From Rouxiella badensis (GTDB taxonomy: Bacteria > Pseudomonadota > Gammaproteobacteria > Enterobacterales > Enterobacteriaceae): a DNA stretch of 64,000 bases. Shown one piece after another: positions 1 to 8,573 of the stretch (position 1 is its first letter; every line of letters begins with the position of its first letter). The stretch lies in contig CP114060.1 in NCBI GenBank assembly GCA_026967495.1, forward strand, positions 2,976,001 to 3,040,000. Reading direction: 5' to 3'. The notes beneath the pieces were generated by a model, which worked only from the letters and a program-made list of their open reading frames with translations, was not told the DNA's origin and did not search any database. Both the position numbers and the translations under genes were made by a program.

Positions 1-343
1 GCATGCAGTCCTCCTTTATGAGAAAAGGATATCTCGCATTTGGTTACGATAAATCTTATTGCTGGCATCGTATTTTCCGTTAGTGAATTTCTAATACGAT
101 TTTATTTTCTTCTATATGCCATTTTGAAGACATCAGGTGTTGACCTGACATTGATTGAGCGCGAGCCGACCAATATTAATTTGCAATTAAAAAGTGCTGT
201 GAGAAAAAACAGAAGTTTTTGCAGAAATCAGAAAGTTTGCTTTTTTTGAATCGCTAATATGGCTCCACTAGCAGCGCAGCAGGGAGCGAAATTATTTAGG
301 AAAGCGTTGTGAGCAACATCTATCAATTAACAGGAAATAAGTA
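1..343. other. Leader region upstream of filament gene array
   Basis: No convincing gene is seen here. A 69-codon open frame at 40-249 has no recognisable family or good ribosome site and is probably chance. The stretch is AT-rich, carries the near-palindrome at 132-148, and ends in a Shine-Dalgarno-like AGGAAA just before the ATG at 344. It most likely holds the promoter of the filament/translocator operon. Confidence 0.5.
132..148. promoter_or_regulatory. Candidate T3SS operator (copy 1)
   Basis: ATCAGGTGTTGACCTGA has arms TCAGGT and ACCTGA. The exact reverse complement lies at 21743-21759 between ssrB and the ssaB-secretin genes, and a 14/17 match lies at 19190-19206 between ssaM and the kinase gene. 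All three sit in front of T3SS transcription units. I infer a binding site for the local SsrB-like regulator or another T3SS regulator; the protein that binds is not shown by the sequence. Confidence 0.5.
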
Positions 344-1042
344 ATGAGCCACATTGATACAGTAAGAGTAAACACAGCACAATCGACCGCCGTTGCGGAT
401 AAAAATGACGTTCAGAAGAACGACTATCTGATGGCGATGAAGAACCACTCCATCATGGGAGACGCAATGGTCACCATGGAAGAGATGATGCTGATGTTTA
501 CCGAGCTGGCTGCTAAGAAGTTTGAGCAGATGAGAGAGAAAACCAACGTTGGTCGTGACGCTTCCGATATGGCAACAAGAGTCGAGTCCGCTCTGGCAAA
601 TATTGCTACAGCAGACGGTACGGCTACCCTGGATCAAGACATTCTTGATTATATTAAAGACAACAACATTCTGGTTAACAACAAGCCGATTGGTGATTTC
701 ATCAACGGTGCTTCTAAACCAAAAGAGGCAGGCAAATTCGGCACCATGGACCAGACCAAGCCGGTAAACGGTGCTGCGGGTGACAATGCAGATAATGTTG
801 CTGGCACACTCCCTACGGTGCCAAATGAAGGCACTGGCGCGATTAATTTAGACAAAAAAGCCCTGAAATCCATTCAGAGCACCCTGGAATCAGCCTCTAC
901 CCGTGCAACCGATTTTGTACAGCAAGATCAGTTGAAACTGCAGCAGCTTATGCAGAGCTTTAACACCGCGGTAGCCATGGCTAACGCCGTACAGAGCATG
1001 AACGCAGAATCGACTAAAGCAATCGCTCAGTCAATTCGTTAA
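344..1042 (+). CDS. EspA/SseB-type T3SS filament protein, copy 1 (divergent)
   Basis: A 232-residue protein of the EspA/SseB family, which polymerises into the extracellular sheath that links the needle to the translocon. The N-terminal block contains MVTMEEMMLMFTELA. A DILDYIKDNNIL segment (about residues 100-112) matches the DVIKYMRDNGIL part of Salmonella SseB. The last 60 residues form the heptad-rich TRATDFVQQDQLKLQQLMQ helix seen in all six copies. Its first 20 residues and centre differ from copies 2-6 and it ends NAESTKAIAQSIR, so it is the most diverged paralog. First gene of the array; AGGAAA lies 7 bases before the ATG. Family assignment is firm; whether it forms the main filament is unknown. 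Confidence 0.85.
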   Translation: MSHIDTVRVNTAQSTAVADKNDVQKNDYLMAMKNHSIMGDAMVTMEEMMLMFTELAAKKFEQMREKTNVGRDASDMATRVESALANIATADGTATLDQDILDYIKDNNILVNNKPIGDFINGASKPKEAGKFGTMDQTKPVNGAAGDNADNVAGTLPTVPNEGTGAINLDKKALKSIQSTLESASTRATDFVQQDQLKLQQLMQSFNTAVAMANAVQSMNAESTKAIAQSIR

Positions 1043-1145
1043 TAGCGTTTTGAATTAAAAGACGAGAAGTAAAAAGTAAATGTCCGCCGGTGTGGAATTC
1101 CCTGCCGGCGAAAAAAACGGAAAGTAAATAAAAGGAATTACCATT

Positions 1146-1874
1146 ATGACCACCATCACCAACGAAAATATCAGTGCATTCAGCGCTGGCGAAGTACCCG
1201 ATTCAAATAATGAAAAGAATGACCTCGACTATCTCAAGGCGATGAAAAATCACTCGATGATGGGCGGCGCGATGGTCACCATGGAAGAGATGATGCTGAT
1301 GTTTACCGAACTTGCGCAGGGTAAATTTAAGCAAATGCAGGACAAAACCGCAGTAGGCCGTGACGCCACCGATATGGCTAACCGCGTTGAAGGGATTATT
1401 GCCAAAGTGGAAGGTGATAAAAACGGAAAGATACCGGCGGACGTTCTGGAATATATGGATAAAAACAATATTCTTATCGCTGGAAAATCGGTCAAAGACT
1501 ATGTGCTTGCCGCGACGAGCATCCCGGCCAAGAAGACTGAAATTAATAATGCTCAGGGTAAAGTGAATACCGCAGAGAAGGCTCTCGCGAACGCCAAGAC
1601 CCCCGCTGAGGTAGAGAAAGCAACCTCAGAGCTGAAAAGTGCTAAAAAAGGCCTTTATGAAGCTTTGACTAAAGTGGAATTTACCAAAGCCGAGATGGAA
1701 GAAATTAAAGGCGCGCTCGAATCCACCGCCACCCGCGCCACCGATTTTGTACAAAGCAGCCAGCTAAAATTACAACAGCTAATGCAGAGTTTTAACACTG
1801 CGGTAGCGATGGCCAACGCCGTGCAGAGCATGAACGGTGAATCAACTAAATCAATTGCTCAGTCGATTCGTTAA
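1146..1874 (+). CDS. EspA/SseB-type T3SS filament protein, copy 2
   Basis: 242 residues. The N-terminal block of about 85 residues, starting MTTITNENISAFSAGEVP, and the C-terminal block of about 60 residues are nearly identical to copies 3-6. The centre is specific to this copy: after a DVLEYMDKNNILI motif comes an Ala/Lys/Glu-rich stretch (about residues 125-175) that looks like an extended coiled coil. AAAAGGAATTACC, repeated before copies 2-5 (copy 6 has one extra base), supplies the ribosome site. Like EspA, it should be secreted by the T3SS and assemble outside the cell. The variable centre probably faces the surface, by analogy with EspA. Confidence 0.87.
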   Translation: MTTITNENISAFSAGEVPDSNNEKNDLDYLKAMKNHSMMGGAMVTMEEMMLMFTELAQGKFKQMQDKTAVGRDATDMANRVEGIIAKVEGDKNGKIPADVLEYMDKNNILIAGKSVKDYVLAATSIPAKKTEINNAQGKVNTAEKALANAKTPAEVEKATSELKSAKKGLYEALTKVEFTKAEMEEIKGALESTATRATDFVQSSQLKLQQLMQSFNTAVAMANAVQSMNGESTKSIAQSIR

Positions 1875-1950
1875 TTAATCAAATAATAAATATTGGTTGG
1901 CGGAAGGGAAATTCCACCAGCGATTAAAACACTTAAAAGGAATTACCATT

Positions 1951-2535
1951 ATGACCACCATCACCAACGAAAATATCAGCGCATTCAGCGCTGGCGAAGT
2001 TCCACAATCCAATGATGAAAAGAACGATCTCGACTATCTCAAAGCGATGAAAAACCACTCGATGATGGGTGGCGCGATGGTGACCATGGAAGAGATGATG
2101 CTGATGTTTACCGAGCTTGCGCAGGGTAAATTTAAGCAAATGCAGGACAAAACCGCGGTAGGCCGTGACGCCACCGATTTAGCCAACCGCGTTGAAGGGA
2201 TTATTGCCAAGCTGGGAGATGACAAAAGTACGGCAGTACTTCCGAAGGACGTTATCGACTATATGGAGAAAAATAATATTCAGATTGCGGGTAAATCTGT
2301 TAAGGAATATCTCGCTTCTGCAGGTGGCAGTGGAGCTAAACTTGATAAAGCCCAGCTCGAAGAATTTAAAGGCGCACTCGAATCCACCGCCACTCGCGCC
2401 ACCGACTTTGTGCAAAGCAGCCAGTTAAAATTACAACAGCTGATGCAGAGTTTTAACACTGCGGTAGCAATGGCCAACGCCGTACAGAGCATGAACGGTG
2501 AATCAACTAAATCAATTGCTCAGTCGATTCGTTAA
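1951..2535 (+). CDS. EspA/SseB-type T3SS filament protein, copy 3 (shortest)
   Basis: 194 residues, the shortest copy and the closest in length to Salmonella SseB (about 196). The start is the ATG at 1951 after AAAAGGAATTACCATT; the frame is open further upstream but lacks the family N-terminus. The central segment is minimal: DVIDYMEKNNIQI, a Gly/Ser-rich link, then LDKAQLEEFKGALE, which aligns with LDKGGLQAIKAALD of SseB. This copy best shows the ancestral layout; the others carry extra sequence between those two landmarks. Confidence 0.88.
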   Translation: MTTITNENISAFSAGEVPQSNDEKNDLDYLKAMKNHSMMGGAMVTMEEMMLMFTELAQGKFKQMQDKTAVGRDATDLANRVEGIIAKLGDDKSTAVLPKDVIDYMEKNNIQIAGKSVKEYLASAGGSGAKLDKAQLEEFKGALESTATRATDFVQSSQLKLQQLMQSFNTAVAMANAVQSMNGESTKSIAQSIR

Positions 2536-2638
2536 TAATGTCTCGTAATTGAAAGTTATAAGTAAAAATTAATCAAAAGCCGGTGCGGTATTACCCGCCG
2601 GTAAAATAAATGGAAAGTAAATAAAAGGAATTACCATT

Positions 2639-3363
2639 ATGACCACCATCACCAACGAAAATATCAGCGCATTCAGCGCTGGCGAAGTACCACAATCCAA
2701 TGATGAAAAGAACGACCTCGACTATCTCAAAGCGATGAAAAACCACTCGATGATGGGCGGCGCGATGGTGACTATGGAAGAGATGATGCTGATGTTTACC
2801 GAGCTTGCGCAGGGTAAGTTTAAGCAAATGCAGGACAAAACCGCAGTAGGCCGTGACGCTACCGATTTAGCCAACCGCGTTGAAGGGATTGTTGCCAAGC
2901 TGGCAAGCGGTGATGATCTTGGCGAGTTGCCCCAAGACGTGATCGATTATATGAAAAAGAATAACATTCTGATCGGCGGGAAGAGTGTTGATGATTTCTT
3001 AGAAGGCGTGGGATATACGCAAGCGGAATGGCATTACCAGTATTGGAAAGATGAGAAAAATTTGGCGCCTGAACATAAGGGGGATACTGCTCGTATTGAA
3101 AAAGAAAAAAATCCTATGCCGCACAAGTAAAAAAAGAAGGGGGTGATCCAGAGAACATCGTCAAAAAGATGTCAAAATCCCAGCTTGAAGAAGTTAAAAA
3201 CGCGCTCGAATCCACCGCCACCCGCGCAACAGATTTTGTGCAAAGCAGCCAATTAAAATTACAACAGCTGATGCAGAGTTTTAACACTGCGGTCGCGATG
3301 GCCAACGCCGTGCAGAGCATGAACGGTGAATCAACTAAGTCGATTGCTCAGTCGATTCGTTAA
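2639..3363 (+). pseudogene. EspA/SseB-type filament protein, copy 4, frameshifted
   Basis: The common N-terminal block and a copy-specific centre are read to a stop at 3128-3130. The common C-terminal block continues in another frame to 3363. The break maps to a run of seven A (3105-3111). One more A would join the frames through a Lys/Glu-rich segment into a protein of about 241 residues, in the range of its neighbours. As sequenced the product lacks the C-terminal helix needed for filament assembly. The same kind of homopolymer loss occurs in many other genes here, so this may be a read error; slippage switching is the biological alternative. Confidence 0.8.
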
Positions 3364-3441
3364 TTAATCGAATAATAAATAATGGGTTGGCGGAAGGGAA
3401 ACTCCGTCACCGGTCTAAAACACTTAAAAGGAATTACCATT

Positions 3442-4173
3442 ATGACCACTATTACTAACGAAAATATCAGCGCATTCAGCGCTGGCGAAGTACCCGATTC
3501 AAATAATGAAAAGAACGATCTCGACTATCTCAAAGCGATGAAAAACCACTCGATGATGGGCGGCGCGATGGTGACCATGGAAGAGATGATGCTGATGTTT
3601 ACCGAGCTTGCGCAGGGTAAATTTAAGCAAATGCAGGATAAAACCGCAGTAGGCCGTGACGCCACCGATATGGCAAACCGCGTTGAAGGGATTATTGCCA
3701 AACTGAAAGACGGTGATTCTATGGATCATCTTCCTAAGGATGTTATTGAATATATGCAAAAAAATAACATCCTCGTTGGAGGGAAATCTATTGACGAATA
3801 TATGAAAAGTATTTCCTGGCATGCGAATCTTCAAGGCAACGTTACTGAACGTCAGAAGGAAGTGGGCGTTTGCAAAGCTAACGTTGCTAAAGCCTCGACA
3901 CCCAAAGAGCTTGAGGCCGCAGAGAAACAGTTGGAAGCGGCTCAAAAGAGGCTTAATGCAGCTGCCGGGACGATACAATTACTCAAATCTGAGTTGGAAG
4001 AAGTTAAGGGTGCACTCGAATCAACCGCCACTCGCGCCACCGACTTTGTGCAAAGTAGCCAATTAAAATTACAACAGCTGATGCAGAGTTTTAACACTGC
4101 GGTAGCGATGGCCAACGCCGTGCAGAGCATGAACGGTGAATCAACTAAGTCGATTGCTCAGTCGATTCGTTAA
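3442..4173 (+). CDS. EspA/SseB-type T3SS filament protein, copy 5
   Basis: 243 residues from the ATG at 3442, preceded by the array's AAAAGGAATTACC ribosome site. The common N- and C-terminal blocks flank a centre with DVIEYMQKNNILV followed by about 60 residues rich in Glu, Lys, Ala and Gln that should be helical. It has one Cys in the variable part (ERQKEVGVCKANV), unusual for a secreted filament subunit and worth noting if subunits crosslink. At the DNA level the outer blocks are almost the same as copies 2, 3, 4 and 6. Confidence 0.87.
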   Translation: MTTITNENISAFSAGEVPDSNNEKNDLDYLKAMKNHSMMGGAMVTMEEMMLMFTELAQGKFKQMQDKTAVGRDATDMANRVEGIIAKLKDGDSMDHLPKDVIEYMQKNNILVGGKSIDEYMKSISWHANLQGNVTERQKEVGVCKANVAKASTPKELEAAEKQLEAAQKRLNAAAGTIQLLKSELEEVKGALESTATRATDFVQSSQLKLQQLMQSFNTAVAMANAVQSMNGESTKSIAQSIR

Positions 4174-4251
4174 TTAATCGAATAATAAATAATGGGTTGG
4201 CGGACGGGAAATCCCGCCAGCGGTTAAAACACTTAAAAGGAATTACCTATT

Positions 4252-5124
4252 ATGACCACTATCACTAACGAAAATATCAGCGCATTCAGCGCTGGCGAAG
4301 TACCCGATTCAAATAATGAAAAGAACGACCTCGACTATCTCAAAGCGATGAAAAACCATTCGATGATGGGTGGCGCGATGGTGACCATGGAAGAGATGAT
4401 GCTGATGTTTACCGAGCTTGCGCAGGGTAAATTTAAGCAAATGCAGGACAAAACCGCGGTAGGCCGTGACGCCACCGATTTAGCCAACCGCGTTGAAGGC
4501 ATTGTTGCCAAGCTGGCAAGCGGTGAAGACGTCGGCAAGTTGCCTCAGGACGTCATCGACTATATGAAAAAAAACAATATTCTTGTTGCGGGTAAGAATA
4601 TTGACGAGTATTTAAAAGCAAATGAAATATCCCCTGAGTTGACAGAAGAATCAAAGAAAATTCAGGAGCAAATTGATTTTTTAAATAAACTCTTGGCTAG
4701 AAATAAGGGTGGGACAATATCGGGTAAAGATCTCACGGATATTTATACTGCCTTGTCTTATTTGGAAGGTAAAGGCGTTAAATTTGAGGGTAAAGATGCA
4801 AACACCTATGCTCTGTCAATCTTAAAATATGACAAGACGACTCAGTCTTATAGTGTAAATAGCGCAAACATTCAGAAAATCAAGGCTGCGCTCACTGATA
4901 CTTTTCCACCAAAATATGAGGATCCTAAATTAGACAAAGCTGCGCTTGAAGAAATTAAAGGTGCACTCGAATCAACCGCCACTCGCGCCACCGACTTTGT
5001 GCAAAGCAGCCAATTAAAATTACAACAGCTGATGCAGAGTTTTAACACTGCGGTAGCGATGGCCAACGCCGTGCAGAGCATGAACGGTGAATCAACTAAA
5101 TCGATCGCACAGTCAATTCGATAA
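4252..5124 (+). CDS. EspA/SseB-type T3SS filament protein, copy 6 (longest)
   Basis: 290 residues, the longest copy. The common N-terminal block runs to about residue 85, then DVIDYMKKNNILV. About 120 copy-specific residues follow, less helical than in copies 2 and 5, with Gly-, Tyr- and Asp-containing segments (GKDLTDIYTALSYLEGKG) that look like a small folded insert. LDKAALEEIKGALE and the common C-terminal helix end the protein. The central DNA is visibly more AT-rich than the flanks, which suggests the insert was acquired separately from the shared ends. Confidence 0.86.
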   Translation: MTTITNENISAFSAGEVPDSNNEKNDLDYLKAMKNHSMMGGAMVTMEEMMLMFTELAQGKFKQMQDKTAVGRDATDLANRVEGIVAKLASGEDVGKLPQDVIDYMKKNNILVAGKNIDEYLKANEISPELTEESKKIQEQIDFLNKLLARNKGGTISGKDLTDIYTALSYLEGKGVKFEGKDANTYALSILKYDKTTQSYSVNSANIQKIKAALTDTFPPKYEDPKLDKAALEEIKGALESTATRATDFVQSSQLKLQQLMQSFNTAVAMANAVQSMNGESTKSIAQSIR

Positions 5125-5198
5125 CGAATAGCCTGTGACGGGAAACCGTGCCTTCGGTTCGAACATTCCCGTGAATTAATATATTGAGGAAATAAGAA

Positions 5199-5621
5199 AT
5201 GAATGAATCGAAGCAAATGGAAGAACTGAAAGGCATGATCGATGCGCTGCAAAGACGTCGTCTCGGTTTTAAAAAGCAAATTGAAGAGTTTAAGTCTCTT
5301 CAGGGTGAAATTGGCCAGATCTATCAAAATGCCGACAGCTGCCCGATTGCGATGAGTAAGTTGAAAAAATTGAGCGACGTGATGACCAAGGGTGATAAAC
5401 CGCTTCATCAGCCGATGGTTGAAAAGGTGGCGGTGGTCAAAAAGACCTTTGACGAATTGGGTCGCCAATTGAAGCAGCTTATTCCTGAAGAGAAAGTGGG
5501 GGTGAGTGTGGCTAAAAAATCAGCGGCCAGCTCCTTAAACGCAGAGGTTAAAGCCGAAACGGCCGCCGAGAAACCAGCGCGTGCACCTATCGCCAAGAAG
5601 CACCGCCGTTCATTTGCCTGA
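5199..5621 (+). CDS. SseA-like chaperone for filament/translocator proteins
   Basis: 140 residues, highly charged. Residues 1-35 and 75-105 look like two coiled-coil helices, and the C-terminus is Lys/Arg-rich (KKHRRSFA). Salmonella SseA, the chaperone of SseB and SseD, has the same plan: two helices, LKQL near the second helix end, and a basic tail. Here FDELGRQLKQLIPEE matches that region. In SPI-2 sseA precedes sseB; here it follows the filament array, 74 bp after copy 6. It has a clear ribosome site (GAGGAAATAAGAA). Likely a cytoplasmic chaperone serving the filament paralogs; assigned by pattern and position. Confidence 0.6.
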   Translation: MNESKQMEELKGMIDALQRRRLGFKKQIEEFKSLQGEIGQIYQNADSCPIAMSKLKKLSDVMTKGDKPLHQPMVEKVAVVKKTFDELGRQLKQLIPEEKVGVSVAKKSAASSLNAEVKAETAAEKPARAPIAKKHRRSFA

Positions 5622-5700
5622 CAATTAAAATTTTTGGACTAATCGCCTCACGGCAGGCATGAAGCCTGCCTGATTAGAGTTCCATCTCAAGGAGTGACCG

Positions 5701-6186
5701 ATGTTAGAAAATAGTTTTGATTATCAGAACGCCAGCGACAGTGAACTGTTCGAGTACTTTTTGGCGCGCGGGGGTTCGCTGCGCATGATGTCCAACGTTG
5801 ACGACAAAGACCTGCAGTCTATCGAAAGCTATGCGAGTCAGCTGTTCGCATCCGGGGATTTCAGCGCCGCGAGAAATTTGTATCTCATGCTGTGCACCCT
5901 GGACCACTGGAATATTGAGTATCTGCTGGCGCAAGGGCTTTGCCATCAGCGCCTTAAAGACCACGGCCAGGCGATAGGGTGTTTCACGCGAGCAGCCTCG
6001 CTTAAAATTGATGACCCGCGTAGCGCATTCTTTACCGCGATCAGCTTGCGATACATGGGATGTGAAGAGCAGGCAGTCAAAGCATTAAACGCCGTCACTA
6101 TGTGGTGCGGAGCACAACCGCAGTATCAGGAAATAAAGGGCAGCGCACAAAGGATGCTGGCCTCATACAAGGAAGAAATATCATGA
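5701..6186 (+). CDS. SscA/SycD/LcrH-type TPR chaperone
   Basis: 161 residues in the class II T3SS chaperone family (SycD, SicA, SscA), which keeps the hydrophobic translocator soluble in the cytoplasm. Three tandem TPR-like helix pairs are visible from about residue 38: FASGDFSAARNLYLMLC, LAQGLCHQRLKDHGQAIGCFTRA and FFTAISLRYMGCEEQAVKALN. The N-terminal LFEYFLARGGSLRMM matches the family's dimerisation helix. Ribosome site AAGGAGTGACCG. Its stop overlaps the ATG of the SseC-like gene (ATGA), as expected for a chaperone coupled to its client. Confidence 0.88.
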   Translation: MLENSFDYQNASDSELFEYFLARGGSLRMMSNVDDKDLQSIESYASQLFASGDFSAARNLYLMLCTLDHWNIEYLLAQGLCHQRLKDHGQAIGCFTRAASLKIDDPRSAFFTAISLRYMGCEEQAVKALNAVTMWCGAQPQYQEIKGSAQRMLASYKEEIS

Positions 6187-7690
6187 CCATGATCCTCAAC
6201 GGCGCGATGAGTGCCAATACCCTTACCGACGATAGCGCCATTTCCAAAGACGTTGTCAGTAAAAAGAACAGTGCCGTTACTCAAACGCAGACTAACGCTG
6301 AAACCTTGTTTGCCGCGACAGACTGTCCGAAAACCTCGTCGTTGGCCACGCCGCGCGCCGCCGCCACGCCGGTCTCACGCAGGGAGGCAGATGCTGCATT
6401 TGAAAGAGTAAAGCAGAATATTCCACCGGCAAGTAATGACGATAGAGGTAATTCAGGCATAAATCTTACCCTGGAGACTCTCGTTGCGCTGCCCATGGAT
6501 TCCATGCTAATGGCCTCAACGCTGTTGTCGAATGAAATTCTGGGCAATACCGTGACCTCTAAATGCGAGGTGATGAAAATCCTCTCCGATAAACAGGAGC
6601 AAGTGCGTGCCGATCAGCTCAAAGCGCGTTTAGAGGAAATAGCCAACAATGTTGAACTGCAGGACAAAACCAAGAAAGCCGCCGTTATCAGCGTATGTTT
6701 CGACTGGGTCGTTGCAGCCGTAGAAGTGGTGACCGGCGTCATGAAGATTGCCGGCGGCATAATGAGCGGCAACCCGATGATGGTGGCGGGCGGGGCAATG
6801 GATCTGTTGGCAGGCTGTGCCGGTGTGGTTAAGGCCGTCGCGAATACCCTGGCAATTGTCGACCCCGAAAATGCCGATAAATATCATGATATGGCCGAAA
6901 AAGCGGGCTACGTGCAGATGGGGTTTGAAATCGCCGGCGCAGTAGTTGACGTGACCAGTTCGGTGAGAAATGCGCTGGTGGCTAAAATTGTTCCTAACAT
7001 CACTAAAAAAGTCATGAAAGAGGGCGGTGAGGCAATTATGAACACCGCGATTTCAGAGGGAGTCAAGGCCGGTACTAAGGAAGCCAGCAAACAGATTATT
7101 TCCGTTGCAGCGACACAAATTGCCAAAAAAATTGCCGCAGAAAGTGCCGAGCTGATTACTGCCCAACTGTCTAAGCAGGCCATTACCTTTACCAGCAAGA
7201 CGGGGGGAAATTCCTCAAGAAAGTGGCAAGCAGCAAGATGGCCAAAAACTTTAGTCAGGACGCGGTCGAAAAAATGGCTAAGCAAACCCTTGAAAAGGCG
7301 GGCAACCAAGCCGTCAAAAGCGGCCAGAAAATCACTACCCATTCTGTGACGGCCAGCATGCGTACCACGGCGCAATTGAAGGCTATGAGTAGTGTTCCGC
7401 TCGTTACTACACTCGGAAAAGGTCTTATTGCCGGCTGTAAGGGCACACAGCAAGCGAGTATGGCGGTGATAGATAAGCAGCGAGCCTCGATCCAAAAGGA
7501 TATTTCCTTGCTGATTGTTGACCAGCAGTGGAATCAGATGATTTTCGACCTCTACAGCGACAGCAAGAAAAAGGCGCTGGATAGAATCAGAGAGCTACAG
7601 CAGGGCCAGGGCACCATTATTGAGGAAGGCTTGCAGACCATGAGCCAAATGGGAACTACCCAGGTCAACATCGCCTCATCCATGGTGTAA
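6183..7690 (+). pseudogene. SseC/EspD/YopB-type major translocator, frameshifted
   Basis: Pore-forming translocator inserted in the host membrane. The N-terminal 80 residues are polar and Ser/Thr-rich. A hydrophobic region at about residues 160-225 (VVAAVEVVTGVMKIAGGIMSG; VAGGAMDLLAGCAGVVKAVAN) and another near 245-260 are the membrane segments typical of the family. After TFTSKTGG the frame runs off; the rest (VASSKMAKNF to the end, 7223-7690) is one frame away. The break is in G6 at 7202-7207; a seventh G gives a continuous protein of about 502 residues, close to SseC (484). Translationally coupled to the TPR chaperone upstream. Confidence 0.85.
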
Positions 7691-7703
7691 AGCCGGAGAC
7701 TCT

Positions 7704-8483
7704 ATGACTAGCATAACGGCAATGAGTCCGCGATTAAGCGATACGACGCCATCTGGCGTGGCATCTTTAAATGACAAAATAACAACAGGTAAATCTCGAT
7801 TGTCCGGCGCCTTTGCCGACTCCTTGCCCGTGCTGGATAAAGCACAGTTAGGCGCAGTCATGCTGGAATTAGGCAGGGGTAAGAATATCGAGAAATTAGC
7901 TGAGGCCTTTGACCGCAGCTTTTCACCGCCGCTCAGCGGACATGAGAAAGAGCTTGCCAGCAAGGCTCTCCGTCACGTTTCGGCCGAGTTGGCCAATTGC
8001 AACCGCCTTTCTGCCGCGCCGATGAGCCGCGGTGAGGTGATGGACCTACTCGGTAAATTGTTTATTGAGCAGCGTGAACGTGAGCATAATTTTCGTGCAG
8101 AAATGCTGCCGCTGGTTGCTGTGATTACCCTGCTCAGTTATGAATTGCGCAGTCAAAACATTAATACTCATTATGAAATAAAGATTCAAGAGCAGGTTGG
8201 TGAAATAGCAGAAGCCGTAACGCAGTGGATTCTGAATCGCAATAAAAATACCGTGCTCATGGCCCAGGATGCCGCCAGCCAACTGAACAATGCTATTACT
8301 CTGCATGCGTATGATGACTCAGCGGTGTTCAGGCTTGATGAAATAATAGGCGGGTTGGGTAAGGGCGCCGCGAGTAGAATGGAGCAAATGAGGCAGGCCG
8401 ACTCCTCATCGACCAGTCGTGACGACGGTTCGATGGAGCAAATAGCACACAGCATTGCCAGCATGAAAGGCCCATTGTCTTAG
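7704..8483 (+). CDS. Unrecognised T3SS-locus protein between SseC- and SseD-like genes
   Basis: 259 residues that I do not recognise. There are no transmembrane segments. It begins with a Ser/Thr-rich tract of about 35 residues (MTSITAMSPRLSDTTPSG), the composition usual for T3SS export signals. The middle is helical with a charged block EQREREHNFRAEMLPLVAVITLLSYELR, and the tail is Met/Ser-rich (SSSTSRDDGSMEQIAHSIASMKG). SPI-2 has no gene at this place. Position suggests an extra translocon component, regulator or secreted substrate. Ribosome site GGAG 8 bases before the ATG. Confidence 0.6.
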   Translation: MTSITAMSPRLSDTTPSGVASLNDKITTGKSRLSGAFADSLPVLDKAQLGAVMLELGRGKNIEKLAEAFDRSFSPPLSGHEKELASKALRHVSAELANCNRLSAAPMSRGEVMDLLGKLFIEQREREHNFRAEMLPLVAVITLLSYELRSQNINTHYEIKIQEQVGEIAEAVTQWILNRNKNTVLMAQDAASQLNNAITLHAYDDSAVFRLDEIIGGLGKGAASRMEQMRQADSSSTSRDDGSMEQIAHSIASMKGPLS

Positions 8484-8573
8484 CGGCGACAGGTTTTACC
8501 CACGATCGATATTTAAAAATAACTTACGCCTGCGGGAATGCAGGCACCACCAAACTTAAATGGAATTTATAAA

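Noticed and set aside
40..249. 69-codon ORF upstream of the filament array as a small T3SS gene
   Set aside because: No ribosome site, no family features, and it overlaps the candidate operator; treated as chance.
344..5124. Filament array as a pure assembly duplication
   Set aside because: The copies have different centres, different lengths and different intergenic sequences, so most of them must be real genes.
1933..5468. Repeated antisense ORFs across the filament genes, some rich in Ile/Ser, one rich in His
   Set aside because: They recur because the sense genes are repeats; no start signals or family features.
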